A stretch of 64,000 nt of DNA from an uncultured Helicobacter sp. (lineage in GTDB: Bacteria > Campylobacterota > Campylobacteria > Campylobacterales > Helicobacteraceae). The notes under the pieces were generated by a model, which worked only from the letters and a program-made list of their open reading frames with translations, searched no databases and had not been told where the DNA came from. The DNA is taken from assembly GCF_947367035.1 (NCBI RefSeq), contig NZ_CANBCA010000003.1:34408-98407 (forward strand). The letters are read 5' to 3'. Positions 8,105 through 16,920 of this stretch are shown piece by piece (position 1 is the stretch's first letter; every line of letters begins with the position of its first letter). The position numbers and the translations under genes are program-made.

Positions 8105-9382
8105 TTAACGATAGGCAATCTCTCCGTGCAGAGACTGGTCTAATCCATTTTCTTCTTGTGTTTCCTCTACACGCAATGACACGAAAATACTAATTATTCT
8201 TAATACAATAAAGCTCATTAGAGCAGAGAGGGTAAAGCACGCAATAATTGCAACAATCTGCACAAATAATAAATTGAACTCTCCGCTATAAAATAGCCCC
8301 TCTCCTGCTGCTTCTTTACAGACAATCTCATTTACAGAACTCGTAGCAAAAAGTCCTGTTGCGATTCCTCCCCATATCCCACCTATGCCATGCAAACCAA
8401 ATGCGTCTAATGTATCATCATATCCAAACTTAGATTTCATAGAACCAATGGCAAAAAAACAAATAGGTGAAGCCAAAAACCCAATCACAATCGCAGAAAA
8501 TGGTGTTACAAACCCGGCAGAAGGCGTGATAGCTACTAGCCCAACAACAATTCCTGTGATACTCCCTAACAATGTAGGCTTACCATATTTTGTCCATTCT
8601 ATCATCATCCAAGAAATCATTGCACCCGCCACCGCAAAATTTGTCGCTAAAAACGCATTGACAGCGACAGAATTAACACTAAGCGCACTTCCTGTGTTAA
8701 ATCCAAGCCAACCTATCCATAAAAAGATTGCCCCAATAAACGATAAAGGAAGGTTATGTGGGAGGATTCCTTTTTGAGACTTGCGTTTTCCAATTAATAG
8801 ACAGCCTACAAGCCCAGCCGCACCTGCTGCAATATGCACCACTCCCCCTCCTGCGAAATCCAATGAGCCTATTTTCATCAACCATCCTCCACCCCATACC
8901 CAATGTGCTAAAACATCATAAACTAAAGTGCTCCAACATAAAATAAAAATCAACAAGACGCCAAAACGTATTCTTTCTACGAATGAACCTGTAATAATTG
9001 CCGCTCCAATTACAGCAAAGAGCATTTGAAAAAAGACAAAAAGATTTTCTGAAACTAAACCAACCATAGAATCTTGAATATTAATTAAGAAAATATGATT
9101 TAAATTTCCAATCAACTGCCCTACATCATCTCCAAATGCAAGTGTATAGCCTACAATCACCCACTGAATGCACAACAAAGCAAAAAGTATTGTGCAATTT
9201 AGGGTTGTATTTAATACATTGCCACGATTGACCATTCCACCATAAAACATTCCTAGCGCTGGTGTCATCAACAAAACCAAACCACAACAAGCAATTAAAA
9301 ACAATGTATCCACAGCGGAAATTGTGGATTCTGCGCCAAAAGCCATATTGTTCAACGCTAAAACCAACAAGATGATTTTCAT
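8105..9382 (-). CDS. amtB: Ammonium transporter AmtB
   Basis: AmtB is an inner-membrane trimeric ammonium channel. The 425 residues start with a short export signal (cut near residue 17, before AESTIS), as in many Amt proteins, then about 11 membrane segments. The twin pore histidines appear in GGVVHIAAGAAG and GLHGIGGIWGG. The C-terminal tail that contacts PII is present. It lies 54 bases downstream of the PII gene in the same direction; the glnK-amtB pair is the usual arrangement for nitrogen-regulated ammonium uptake. Confidence 0.95.
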   Translation of the reverse strand: MKIILLVLALNNMAFGAESTISAVDTLFLIACCGLVLLMTPALGMFYGGMVNRGNVLNTTLNCTILFALLCIQWVIVGYTLAFGDDVGQLIGNLNHIFLINIQDSMVGLVSENLFVFFQMLFAVIGAAIITGSFVERIRFGVLLIFILCWSTLVYDVLAHWVWGGGWLMKIGSLDFAGGGVVHIAAGAAGLVGCLLIGKRKSQKGILPHNLPLSFIGAIFLWIGWLGFNTGSALSVNSVAVNAFLATNFAVAGAMISWMMIEWTKYGKPTLLGSITGIVVGLVAITPSAGFVTPFSAIVIGFLASPICFFAIGSMKSKFGYDDTLDAFGLHGIGGIWGGIATGLFATSSVNEIVCKEAAGEGLFYSGEFNLLFVQIVAIIACFTLSALMSFIVLRIISIFVSLRVEETQEENGLDQSLHGEIAYR

Positions 9383-9436
9383 TATTTCTCCAATCTTGAA
9401 TATCCTAAATCATATTAATTCTATAATTTAGTTTTG

Positions 9437-9784
9437 TTAAATTGCGTCCTCTCCTTCTTGACCTGTGCGGATTCTAATTACATTGCTAATAGGGAGAATA
9501 ATAATTTTACCATCACCTACATTACCTGTTTTTAAAGTAGTTTTTGTTACTTCAATAATCGTTTGTAATAAACTCTCTTTTGTAATAATTTCTACACGAA
9601 TTTTTGGTAGCAAATCAATGGTTATTTCATTGCCACGATACACTTCTGTTTTGCCTTTTTGGTTACCAGCTCCCATAACATTACTGACCGTCATACCTTT
9701 GATTCCTCTTTGCGCTAAAGAATCTTTTAAAATATTTAACTTTTCTGAACGTGTGATAATTTCAACCTTATAAATCTTATCCAT
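9437..9784 (-). CDS. glnK: Nitrogen regulatory PII protein (GlnK/NrgB type)
   Basis: PII trimers bind ATP, ADP and 2-oxoglutarate and plug AmtB when ammonium is plentiful. The 115-residue protein carries the T-loop region GAGNQKGKTEVYRG (Tyr49), the B-loop TGNVGDGKI and the C-terminal IRIRTGQEGEDAI. NVMGAGNQKG resembles the NrgB/GlnK forms of Gram-positive bacteria more than E. coli GlnB. Start ATG 9784, behind GGAG, is preferred over a longer frame to 9838. Whether Tyr49 is modified is unknown; no uridylyltransferase is in the window. Confidence 0.93.
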   Translation of the reverse strand: MDKIYKVEIITRSEKLNILKDSLAQRGIKGMTVSNVMGAGNQKGKTEVYRGNEITIDLLPKIRVEIITKESLLQTIIEVTKTTLKTGNVGDGKIIILPISNVIRIRTGQEGEDAI

Positions 9785-9912
9785 TGATTCTCCTCTCAAA
9801 TTTGAAAAAATTATACCAAAAATAATATTTAAATTCAAAAATTAAATTTAATATTTAAGGAAAATAAAATATTTATAAATCTAATCTCTTGTTACGAAAA
9901 CTTAGGGACATT

Positions 9913-9941
9913 ATTATAGGCATTTGCAATAGAATCTTGAA
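9913..9941 (-). promoter_or_regulatory. Likely glnK-amtB promoter
   Basis: On the minus strand TTCAAG (9936-9941) and a perfect TATAAT (9913-9918) are 17 bases apart. The leader to glnK ATG would be about 120 bases. No GG-N10-GC sigma-54 site is evident, so nitrogen control, if any, must use another route. Confidence 0.55.
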
Positions 9942-9970
9942 ATTTTAAAATGTAGTTTTCAATGAGTTAT

Positions 9971-11182
9971 TCAGTGCTTCTCCTTTTCTTCAATAATATC
10001 TAACCTTTTTGCAGCAAAGCCCAAAGTCATACCCTGCACTAGCACAGAGACAAGCACCATAAAAAACACTACATTAAAAAACAGCTGGGATTGCTCCAAA
10101 TCATACACGAAAGGATAAGTAGCGAGGATAATTGGCACAGCTCCGCGTAAGCCAACCCAAGATATAAATGCCTTTTCACGTTTGCTATATTTACTCTTTG
10201 CCAAAGAAATAAACACGCCAATAGGACGCGCAAAAAACATCAGCACAAAAACTAAAATCAAAGCTTGCAAAGCAACTTCTGGAAGTTGAGATGGAAATAC
10301 AAGTAATCCAAGCACCAAAAATACAAGAATTTGCATCATCCAAGCAATCGCATCGTGAAAAGCAATAATATGTGATTTATAAGGAAAAGCAAATTTATTC
10401 GTCAAAATCCCTGCAATATAAATACTTAAATAACCATTGCCTTTTAACATCATAGAGAGTCCAAAAATCATAAAAAGCCACGCAACACTGATAAGTGGAT
10501 AAAGACCAGGTTGAGAGATATTCAATCTTTCACAGATTTTTGGAAAAGTATAACCACAAAGTAATCCTACTGCGCCTCCAATAGCAAATTGTGCGACAAA
10601 TTGCACAATCCATTCTGTTATAGAAGTGGCATTGCTCATCACAATCAACTGCAGCACGGTAATAGTGAGAAAAATTGCCATTGGATCATTACTCCCAGAT
10701 TCTAGTTCCAAAAGCGGTTGAATATTGTGTTTTAATTTGATTTTGTGGGAGCGAAAAATCATAAACACTGCAGCTGCGTCCGTAGAAGACACAATAGAGC
10801 CGAGCAACAAAGCTTCCAATATCGTTACATTCCACATTAAATAAATAAAACAAGCTAAAATTATTGCTGTAATCAAAACTCCAAATGTTGCTAACATCAC
10901 ACCGCTGACTAAGATTGGCTTAATATGTCCCCAATGCGTATCAAGCCCTCCACTATAAAGAATAAAAATCAATGAGACTGAACCAACTGCTTGTGCCAAA
11001 AGGGCATTATCAAACTTAATTCCGACAATTCCCTCACTTCCTAATAACATTCCTAAAATCAAAAACACAAGCAATAATGGAAAACCAATTTTCTCTGAAA
11101 TCTTACTCGCATAAACACTGATAAATAAAATCACTCCAATGGCTATGATATACAAATGAAGATTATCAATAATTTCCGACAA
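9971..11182 (-). CDS. CPA1-type Na+(K+)/H+ antiporter
   Basis: The 403-residue membrane protein has about 12 hydrophobic segments and resembles the membrane part of NhaP2/CvrA antiporters. Charged residues sit inside membrane helices, as in the transport centre SIVSSTDAAAVFMIF and ELESGSNDPMAIFLT (Asn-Asp). It stops soon after the last helix and lacks the cytoplasmic TrkA-C/CorC-like tail of full-length CvrA. Whether it carries Na+ or K+ cannot be told. It lies 18 bases after recR in the same direction. Confidence 0.85.
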   Translation of the reverse strand: MSEIIDNLHLYIIAIGVILFISVYASKISEKIGFPLLLVFLILGMLLGSEGIVGIKFDNALLAQAVGSVSLIFILYSGGLDTHWGHIKPILVSGVMLATFGVLITAIILACFIYLMWNVTILEALLLGSIVSSTDAAAVFMIFRSHKIKLKHNIQPLLELESGSNDPMAIFLTITVLQLIVMSNATSITEWIVQFVAQFAIGGAVGLLCGYTFPKICERLNISQPGLYPLISVAWLFMIFGLSMMLKGNGYLSIYIAGILTNKFAFPYKSHIIAFHDAIAWMMQILVFLVLGLLVFPSQLPEVALQALILVFVLMFFARPIGVFISLAKSKYSKREKAFISWVGLRGAVPIILATYPFVYDLEQSQLFFNVVFFMVLVSVLVQGMTLGFAAKRLDIIEEKEKH

Positions 11183-11200
11183 AATTTCTCCTTTTAATTT

Positions 11201-11773
11201 TTAAACTTTTACTCGTGATTGTAAGGCACGAACGATAGAAAGCTGGTCAATATTTTCTAGACTAACACCTGTTGGCACACCTTGCGCAATTTTGGTAAAT
11301 TGTAATCCTAAATGCTCCAATTTATCCTCTAAATACAACATTACACTCTCATTACCCAAAGAAGGGCTAAAAGCAAAAATGACTTCTTTGATTTTATTTT
11401 TTTGAATCACTTCTTCTAAATGCTTTAATTCTAGCTTTTCAAGACCTTCTATAACAAAATATTTACCCACAAACTCTCCACTTTCTTCTAGCAAAAAAAT
11501 GTCCCTAGGATTTGCTACAATACACAATTCACCATTATTACGTTCATTATCACTACAAATACCACAAATCCTATCATTAGAAATTGCACCGCACTCCTCA
11601 CAAACAAGCAGCTGCTGAACACAACATTCAATATTATGTGCAAGTCTAATGGCACTGAATTTATCTTCAAATGCCAAGAAATATGCTAAACGCATTGCGG
11701 ACTTCCTGCCAATACTTGGGAGTTTTTCTAGGGATTCTACAAGTTTTGCAAAATTTTCAGGATAAGATTTCAT
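11201..11773 (-). CDS. recR: Recombination mediator RecR
   Basis: RecR forms a DNA-clamping tetramer that, with RecO and often RecF, loads RecA on gapped DNA. The 190 residues show the helix-hairpin-helix start (LEKLPSIGRKSAMRLAYFL), the four-cysteine zinc finger (CEECGAISNDRICGIC), the Toprim domain beginning LCIVANPRD, and the closing GVPTGVSLENIDQ motif. Length is standard. It is 43 bases downstream of the KefB-like gene and 18 upstream of the CPA1 antiporter, so it may be transcribed with both. Confidence 0.95.
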   Translation of the reverse strand: MKSYPENFAKLVESLEKLPSIGRKSAMRLAYFLAFEDKFSAIRLAHNIECCVQQLLVCEECGAISNDRICGICSDNERNNGELCIVANPRDIFLLEESGEFVGKYFVIEGLEKLELKHLEEVIQKNKIKEVIFAFSPSLGNESVMLYLEDKLEHLGLQFTKIAQGVPTGVSLENIDQLSIVRALQSRVKV

Positions 11774-11816
11774 TAGCTAACCATTGATTTAAATTTTCAT
11801 TATTATAAATAATCTT

Positions 11817-13556
11817 TTAAGTTTTTATTTCCTCTTTCTCATCTATTCCCATTTCTTTAGACTCTTTAATCGCTTCTAATGCGAGATTTGCAAGCATTGT
11901 TGCTAATTCACGACTGCCATTAAGAACATTATAAAGCCCGATTCCTTTCAAATCTGCTTCTATCGCCTCTTCATCAGTTTGAGCGATAATTTTGACTAAA
12001 TGAGAAATATCCATTATATGACGACACGCTTTTTCAATTGCCAAAGGGGATTCCACACACAAAATAACAACTTTAGACTTTTCAATCCCAATTTCTTTAA
12101 ACATCATTTTATCTGTAATATTGCCATAAACAATATTAAACCCCTTTTTCAACCCCTCTTCTACACGTTCATAATTAGAATCCACTACTAATGTTGTAAC
12201 ATCGCAACCACTAAAAAACTCTAATACTTTCTTACCTAAAGTCCCATATCCGCAAATCACAACTTCGCAATGATATTCCACTTGTGGTTTTTGACTCTTT
12301 CCTGCCTTACTACCAATTTTTGCAATTTTTAGTGGAATTTTAAAGATTTTTAAAGCGGATTTTACACAAAAATCTAATCGGTCTAAAATAAAAGGTGTTG
12401 CAATCATAGAAAAAATAACCATTAAGGTAAGAAATTGATAAATTTCATCAGGTGTAATAGAAGCCAAAAATTGATGCCCAAAAATCCAATTTAAGATTCC
12501 ACCCTCTAATCCTAAATTTAAGATTTTATGCTGGCTTGCAAGTAGAAAGATTGCGAAAGAAAACTCCCCGATTTGCGAAAGAGAAAGTGCGATACGCATT
12601 GCAACTTTTGCACCTCTAAAAAGACTCAAAAACGCAAACATAATTAAAGTTTTGATAAACAACATTATCGCAACGAGTATCAGCACAACCACAAAATATT
12701 TAGCCAAAAATATCACATCTACTTGCATACCAATAGTGATAAAAAATACTCCCAAAAGTAAATCACGAAAATACACCAATACACTTGCAACCTGATATTT
12801 AAAAGGCGAATTTGAGACAATCATTCCTGCCAAAAATGCTCCAAGTGAGAGAGAAAACCCAAAATATTTACTAAGGTAGGCTGAACCCAATACAATCAAA
12901 AACACAGTCCCAACAAAAATTTCATCTGTTTTCATTCTAGCACTAGAACGCAAGACAATTCGTGCAAAAAATCTTCCAGGCAATATCAATAACAAAAGCA
13001 CAAGAACCGCTGAAATACCTGTGCTAAATAGCATTTCTCCCATACTTAAATCTTTATTGCTTAGCAATTTAATCATTAACAAAATCGGAATGACTGCAAT
13101 ATCTTGAAAAACCAGAATCCCAACTGAAGCCGTTCCATAAGGTGTTTTTGTCTGATTGGTTTCATTTAAGCTCTTTAAAACAATTGCTGTGGAAGAGAGA
13201 CTTACTGCACTTGCTATAATGATAGAAGTATCAAAATTAAAGCCTAGTAAATAATAACAAATTGCAAAAAAAACAAGGATAGATAATCCAATTTGCATTC
13301 CTCCAAAAAGCAATACTTCCTGCTTCATTTGTGTGATTTTCTTGAAACTAAAATCTAATCCAATCATAAACATCAAAAAAACGATTCCAAGTTCTGCAGC
13401 TTCGTTTAAATCCACAGAATCTTGCACACGCAATCCAAAAATATAAGCAGTGAGTGTCCCTGTAATAATATACCCAATAATTGCTGGAATTTTTAGTTTA
13501 TTTAAAATAATCCCAGAAACTACCGCCATAGCCAAAACATAAATAATTATAAGCAA
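11817..13556 (-). CDS. CPA2-type K+/H+ antiporter with TrkA-N domain (KefB/KefC-like)
   Basis: The 579 residues comprise about 12-13 membrane helices (1-395) and a cytoplasmic NAD-binding TrkA-N domain starting VVICGYGTLGKKVLEFF (about 430-545). Membrane motifs include LGIVFLMFMIGLDFS and ASAVSLSSTAIVLKSL, typical of Kef/CPA2 proteins. A role in K+ efflux or pH balance, gated by nucleotide binding, is expected. The Kef glutathione-binding detail cannot be judged by eye. It is the first gene of a minus-strand run with recR and the second antiporter. Confidence 0.88.
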   Translation of the reverse strand: MLIIIYVLAMAVVSGIILNKLKIPAIIGYIITGTLTAYIFGLRVQDSVDLNEAAELGIVFLMFMIGLDFSFKKITQMKQEVLLFGGMQIGLSILVFFAICYYLLGFNFDTSIIIASAVSLSSTAIVLKSLNETNQTKTPYGTASVGILVFQDIAVIPILLMIKLLSNKDLSMGEMLFSTGISAVLVLLLLILPGRFFARIVLRSSARMKTDEIFVGTVFLIVLGSAYLSKYFGFSLSLGAFLAGMIVSNSPFKYQVASVLVYFRDLLLGVFFITIGMQVDVIFLAKYFVVVLILVAIMLFIKTLIMFAFLSLFRGAKVAMRIALSLSQIGEFSFAIFLLASQHKILNLGLEGGILNWIFGHQFLASITPDEIYQFLTLMVIFSMIATPFILDRLDFCVKSALKIFKIPLKIAKIGSKAGKSQKPQVEYHCEVVICGYGTLGKKVLEFFSGCDVTTLVVDSNYERVEEGLKKGFNIVYGNITDKMMFKEIGIEKSKVVILCVESPLAIEKACRHIMDISHLVKIIAQTDEEAIEADLKGIGLYNVLNGSRELATMLANLALEAIKESKEMGIDEKEEIKT

Positions 13557-13683
13557 ATTATCTATTACGCACCTCTAAATTAAAATTTTGAAATTATATC
13601 AATTCTATAAAATTTCTAAAGTTAAATTCAACTAGTAATTTTCTATTTTATACTATTCTTTCACAAGTATAAAAATTTATGAT

Positions 13684-14382
13684 TTAAAATTTTACTTTCA
13701 AAAATTCTTGATACAAAATCTCTAACTTCTTACGTGATTCTATATACTCTATATTTTTTGGTGCAACAGATTCCAATAGCTCCAAACGCTTTTGCAAATA
13801 ATTAAAAAGCTGATATTGAATATCTGGAATCTTATTTAAATCATCACTCATTCCCTTAATGATATTTTTTGCAGGGATTCCAACTGCTGTGGAATTAGGC
13901 GGAACAGAGCGAATCACAACAGAATTTGCACCTATTTTAGAATGCGCTCCAATGATAATATTTCCTAGGACTTTAGCACCTGCTCCAACAATAACATAAT
14001 CCTCAATTGTAGGGTGTCTTTTAGTGCGCTCCAAACTCACACCTCCCAAGCTCACACCTTGATAAATCACAACCTCATTGCCTACTTCGGCTGTCTCACC
14101 AATCACAACCCCGTGTCCGTGGTCAATAAATACACGATGTCCAATCTTGCACGCAGGATGAATATCCACATTTGTAAGCCATTGCGTGATTCCCATAAGG
14201 ATTCTAGCCAATCCTTTAAATCCTATATCGTAAATCTTATGTGCGATTCTATAATGCACCAAAGCAATCAGTCCAGGATAATTAAAAAATAATTCAATTT
14301 TAGAATTAATTGCTGGGTCTTTTTCTAAAATTACCGCGAAATCTTCTTTAATAGTGCCAAAAAGCGTTGTGGCATAGTTCAA
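13684..14382 (-). CDS. cysE: Serine O-acetyltransferase
   Basis: CysE makes O-acetyl-L-serine for cysteine synthesis. The 232-residue short form has a helical N-terminus and a left-handed beta-helix of hexapeptide repeats. Active-site motifs are visible: DHGHGVVIGETAEVG and YQGVSLGG, with the RHPTIED loop. Its ATG overlaps the speA stop by four bases, so it is translationally coupled to arginine decarboxylase. It could supply cysteine for the NIF Fe-S system at 25-27 kb; that link is inference. Confidence 0.95.
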   Translation of the reverse strand: MNYATTLFGTIKEDFAVILEKDPAINSKIELFFNYPGLIALVHYRIAHKIYDIGFKGLARILMGITQWLTNVDIHPACKIGHRVFIDHGHGVVIGETAEVGNEVVIYQGVSLGGVSLERTKRHPTIEDYVIVGAGAKVLGNIIIGAHSKIGANSVVIRSVPPNSTAVGIPAKNIIKGMSDDLNKIPDIQYQLFNYLQKRLELLESVAPKNIEYIESRKKLEILYQEFLKVKF

Positions 14383-16235
14383 GACTTTTCCCCTCCATTC
14401 TTGAATACCGTCCTTAGATAACCATTCTCACTAAGCATTATATAAAGTTGTCCCAAAACTTCTTTTTTAGCATCTTCTGAAATCTCCTTGCTATCCTCCA
14501 AACGTTGTTTTAAGGAACGTTCAATTTCTTTAGTATCATAGTCCAAGTCTTCTAATACATCTAAAATTGTTTGAGATTCTAACAAGTTTTCAATCTTATA
14601 TCCACCCTCTTCTTCGTCAAATACCACACTAAATTCTGTTGGGTGCGTGAAAAGATTATGACGCATTCCAAGCACTTCTTGATATGCACCAACCAAAAAG
14701 AATCCTACAAAATATTCTTCTTGATTTATGTCAATATCATGTAAAAATAAAGGGGCATTTTTATCAAATGCTACTTCACCATCACTATCGCAAGTAATAT
14801 CCCAAAGACTCGCAGAACGAGTGGGACGGCGATTCAATCTGTCTAATGGAATCACAGGGAATTTTTGCTCTAATCCCCAATAATCTGGCAAACTTTGAAA
14901 AAAACTACAATTTAATAAATATCGTTCCTGCACCTGCTCTTGAATCCGAATAATATCACTATGGTTTTTGTGCTTTAAAGTCTTAATAACTTTTTTAATA
15001 ATCAAATGCACAAGCACTTCTGTATTGCTACGGTCTTGTAAATCAATATAACCCAAATCAAAGAGCGTAAGTAAAGATTCCATATGCTCTAAGCTATCGT
15101 GTAAATACTCTATGGCGTAACGTTCATTGATAGTATTATACAAATCAACAAGCTCTTCTACTAAAGGGGGATTTTTATCTTTTAAATGCAAAGATTTTTC
15201 ATCATAATCTTGGGAGAATAGTTCTAATACAGGAGCGATTAACACTGCGTGGCTTGCAGAAACATAGCGTCCAGATTCTATAAAAATATTTGGTTCAGGC
15301 TCTTTTTTGTTTTTCGCAATTTCTTTTAATGTAAAAACAACATCTCCGCTAAATTCTGCAAGTGTATAATTGCGATTTTGTTGATTTTCGTGCTGTGCAT
15401 ATTCTACAGCAAGCCCACCACCAATATTGACATTATTTAGATTCTTTGCTCCCATTTTACGGAGCTCTGCATAGATATTTCCTGCTTCTCTTAGGGCTTT
15501 TTTTAATGGAGAAATATCACTAATTTGGCTACCAATATGGAAATGAATCATTGTGAATTTATTAAGTAGGTCATTTTTTCTTAGTAATGAAATTGCTTCT
15601 ACGAGTTCACTTGCAGTTAATCCAAATTTAGAATTAATCCCTCCACTTTTTGCCCAAATTCCAATCCCTGTGCTATGCAATCGGATTCTAAGCCCAATCT
15701 TTGGATAAGGCTTTCCTAGTGTTTTAGCAACCTCAATAATAGTTTCAAGCTCATTTAACCCCTCAATCGTTAGAGTAATATCGTGTCCCATTTTCGCAGC
15801 AATAAACCCAAGCGAAATCATTTCTTTATCTTTAAAGCCATTTACCGTAATAGGAGCATTGTCATTAGTATAAGCCATTGCAATTATAAGCTCTGATTTG
15901 CTTCCTGCTTCTAATCCATAACAACGATGGGTCGTATTTTCCATCAATGGCAAGATAAAATTAGGATAATGATTAACCTTAATCGGAAAAACTGCTTTAA
16001 ATTTGCCTTTATAATGGTATTCTTTAATAGAATTTTCAAAACTTGTAAAAATCTTTTCTACCTGCTTTTTCATCAAATGAGGAAAGCGCACTAAAAGCGG
16101 ACCACGATAGCCCTCTTCACGCACTTGCTTAACAATGTTAATTAACGCTGGTTTAGATTTATAATTAACCTTTACCTGCCCATCTTCAATAATAAAGTCA
16201 TCTTTTCCCCAATATTCAATCCCATAATCCACCAT
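14379..16235 (-). CDS. speA: Biosynthetic arginine decarboxylase
   Basis: SpeA is a PLP enzyme converting arginine to agmatine, the first step of the agmatine route to putrescine and spermidine. The 618 residues are family length. The PLP lysine lies in FKAVFPIKVNHYP (K86). Other motifs are GLEAGSKSEL, FHIGSQISD, NIGGGLAVEY and the C-terminal CDSDGEVAF active-site segment. It begins 21 bases after an 86-residue rod-like protein and overlaps cysE by four bases. Confidence 0.95.
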   Translation of the reverse strand: MVDYGIEYWGKDDFIIEDGQVKVNYKSKPALINIVKQVREEGYRGPLLVRFPHLMKKQVEKIFTSFENSIKEYHYKGKFKAVFPIKVNHYPNFILPLMENTTHRCYGLEAGSKSELIIAMAYTNDNAPITVNGFKDKEMISLGFIAAKMGHDITLTIEGLNELETIIEVAKTLGKPYPKIGLRIRLHSTGIGIWAKSGGINSKFGLTASELVEAISLLRKNDLLNKFTMIHFHIGSQISDISPLKKALREAGNIYAELRKMGAKNLNNVNIGGGLAVEYAQHENQQNRNYTLAEFSGDVVFTLKEIAKNKKEPEPNIFIESGRYVSASHAVLIAPVLELFSQDYDEKSLHLKDKNPPLVEELVDLYNTINERYAIEYLHDSLEHMESLLTLFDLGYIDLQDRSNTEVLVHLIIKKVIKTLKHKNHSDIIRIQEQVQERYLLNCSFFQSLPDYWGLEQKFPVIPLDRLNRRPTRSASLWDITCDSDGEVAFDKNAPLFLHDIDINQEEYFVGFFLVGAYQEVLGMRHNLFTHPTEFSVVFDEEEGGYKIENLLESQTILDVLEDLDYDTKEIERSLKQRLEDSKEISEDAKKEVLGQLYIMLSENGYLRTVFKNGGEKS

Positions 16236-16256
16236 TTCCAGCCTTTAAATTATCTC

Positions 16257-16517
16257 TTATGCTTGAATATCCAATAACGTTTGTAAGATGGAATCCGCAG
16301 TTTGAATGCTTTGTGCATTTGCTGCCATACCATTTTGCACAATGATTTGCCCCACTGCACTTTGTGCCAAATCTACATTTGAAGCCTCTAAAAAACCTTG
16401 TGAAATAGAAACTGCAGCTTCATTTGCAGTTTGAACATTTGCATTAATTCCACTTTGTCCATTATCAAAAGCATTAAAACCACTATAAACTCCGATATTT
16501 TGGCTACTAATTTCCAT
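16257..16517 (-). CDS. Small stand-alone flagellar rod/hook C-terminal (D0-like) protein
   Basis: The protein is 86 residues. Residues 46-84 match the C-terminal helix of rod and hook proteins (FlgE, FlgG): SNVDL at 46-50, then Q61, N67 and TADSILQTLLDI at 73-84. The usual Arg-Ala-Tyr after Q61 is replaced by NGM, and the rest of an axial protein is absent. A start behind GGGAG and a TATAGT -10 near 16549-16554 support expression. It lies 21 bases upstream of speA, so it is probably transcribed with speA and cysE. It may be an accessory axial or export-related protein; the function is unknown. Confidence 0.8.
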   Translation of the reverse strand: MEISSQNIGVYSGFNAFDNGQSGINANVQTANEAAVSISQGFLEASNVDLAQSAVGQIIVQNGMAANAQSIQTADSILQTLLDIQA

Positions 16518-16688
16518 TTTTCTCCCTGTATTTTTTAAAGATTCTAAAACTATAACGAAAAAATCTAAAATTTATTTTTAAAATTAAAATTTTTATGGAA
16601 AGTTCTTACGAGAAATAAAATAAATTGTGATAAAAGATAGATTCAATGTAGCTGCAAATTACAAAAGAAGAGAAAGCTAGGCAATGGC

Positions 16689-16874
16689 TTACGCCATTAC
16701 ACTAAAACCACTAAAATAATCTGCATTTGCTACTTGTTGTGTTTGCTGATTTTGTTCTTGCATTCTTGTTTCTTGAGCTTGTTGTGCCTGTTGTGTCTGA
16801 GATTGAGATTCTAAACTTGCTTGTGAGCCATAGTTCGAATAACTTGAATAACTACTAATGCTTGTTGTATCCAT
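16689..16874 (-). CDS. Small Ser/Gln-rich protein of unknown function
   Basis: The 61-residue protein has a Ser/Tyr-rich start (TTSISSYSSYSNY), a Gln-rich middle (about residues 20-48) and an aromatic end (ADYFSGFSVMA). A strong AAAGGAG site precedes ATG 16874, and a TATAAT (minus strand) lies just upstream at the slt end, which argues for a real gene despite low complexity. No signal peptide or membrane helix is seen. I do not recognise the family. Its neighbours are a rod-tail-like protein and slt. Confidence 0.6.
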   Translation of the reverse strand: MDTTSISSYSSYSNYGSQASLESQSQTQQAQQAQETRMQEQNQQTQQVANADYFSGFSVMA

Positions 16875-16903
16875 TGTTGCTCCTTTATTATTTTCATAAT
16901 TAT

Positions 16904-16920
16904 AGCAAAACTTCGCTCAA
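16904..16920 (-). promoter_or_regulatory. Possible degenerate sigma-54 site upstream of the Gln-rich small protein
   Basis: On the minus strand the bases read TTGAGCGAAGTTTTGCT. This keeps the TTG, the ten-base spacing and TTTGCT of the sigma-54 consensus but has GA where -24 GG is nearly invariant. It overlaps the slt stop codon and is followed at once by a TATAAT, so a sigma-70-type promoter is equally possible. Confidence 0.3.

Noticed and set aside
16518..16688. Sigma-28 or sigma-54 promoter for the 86-residue rod-tail protein
   Set aside because: No GG-N10-GC and no TAAA-N15-CGAT pattern with right spacing on the minus strand; only a TATAGT is visible.
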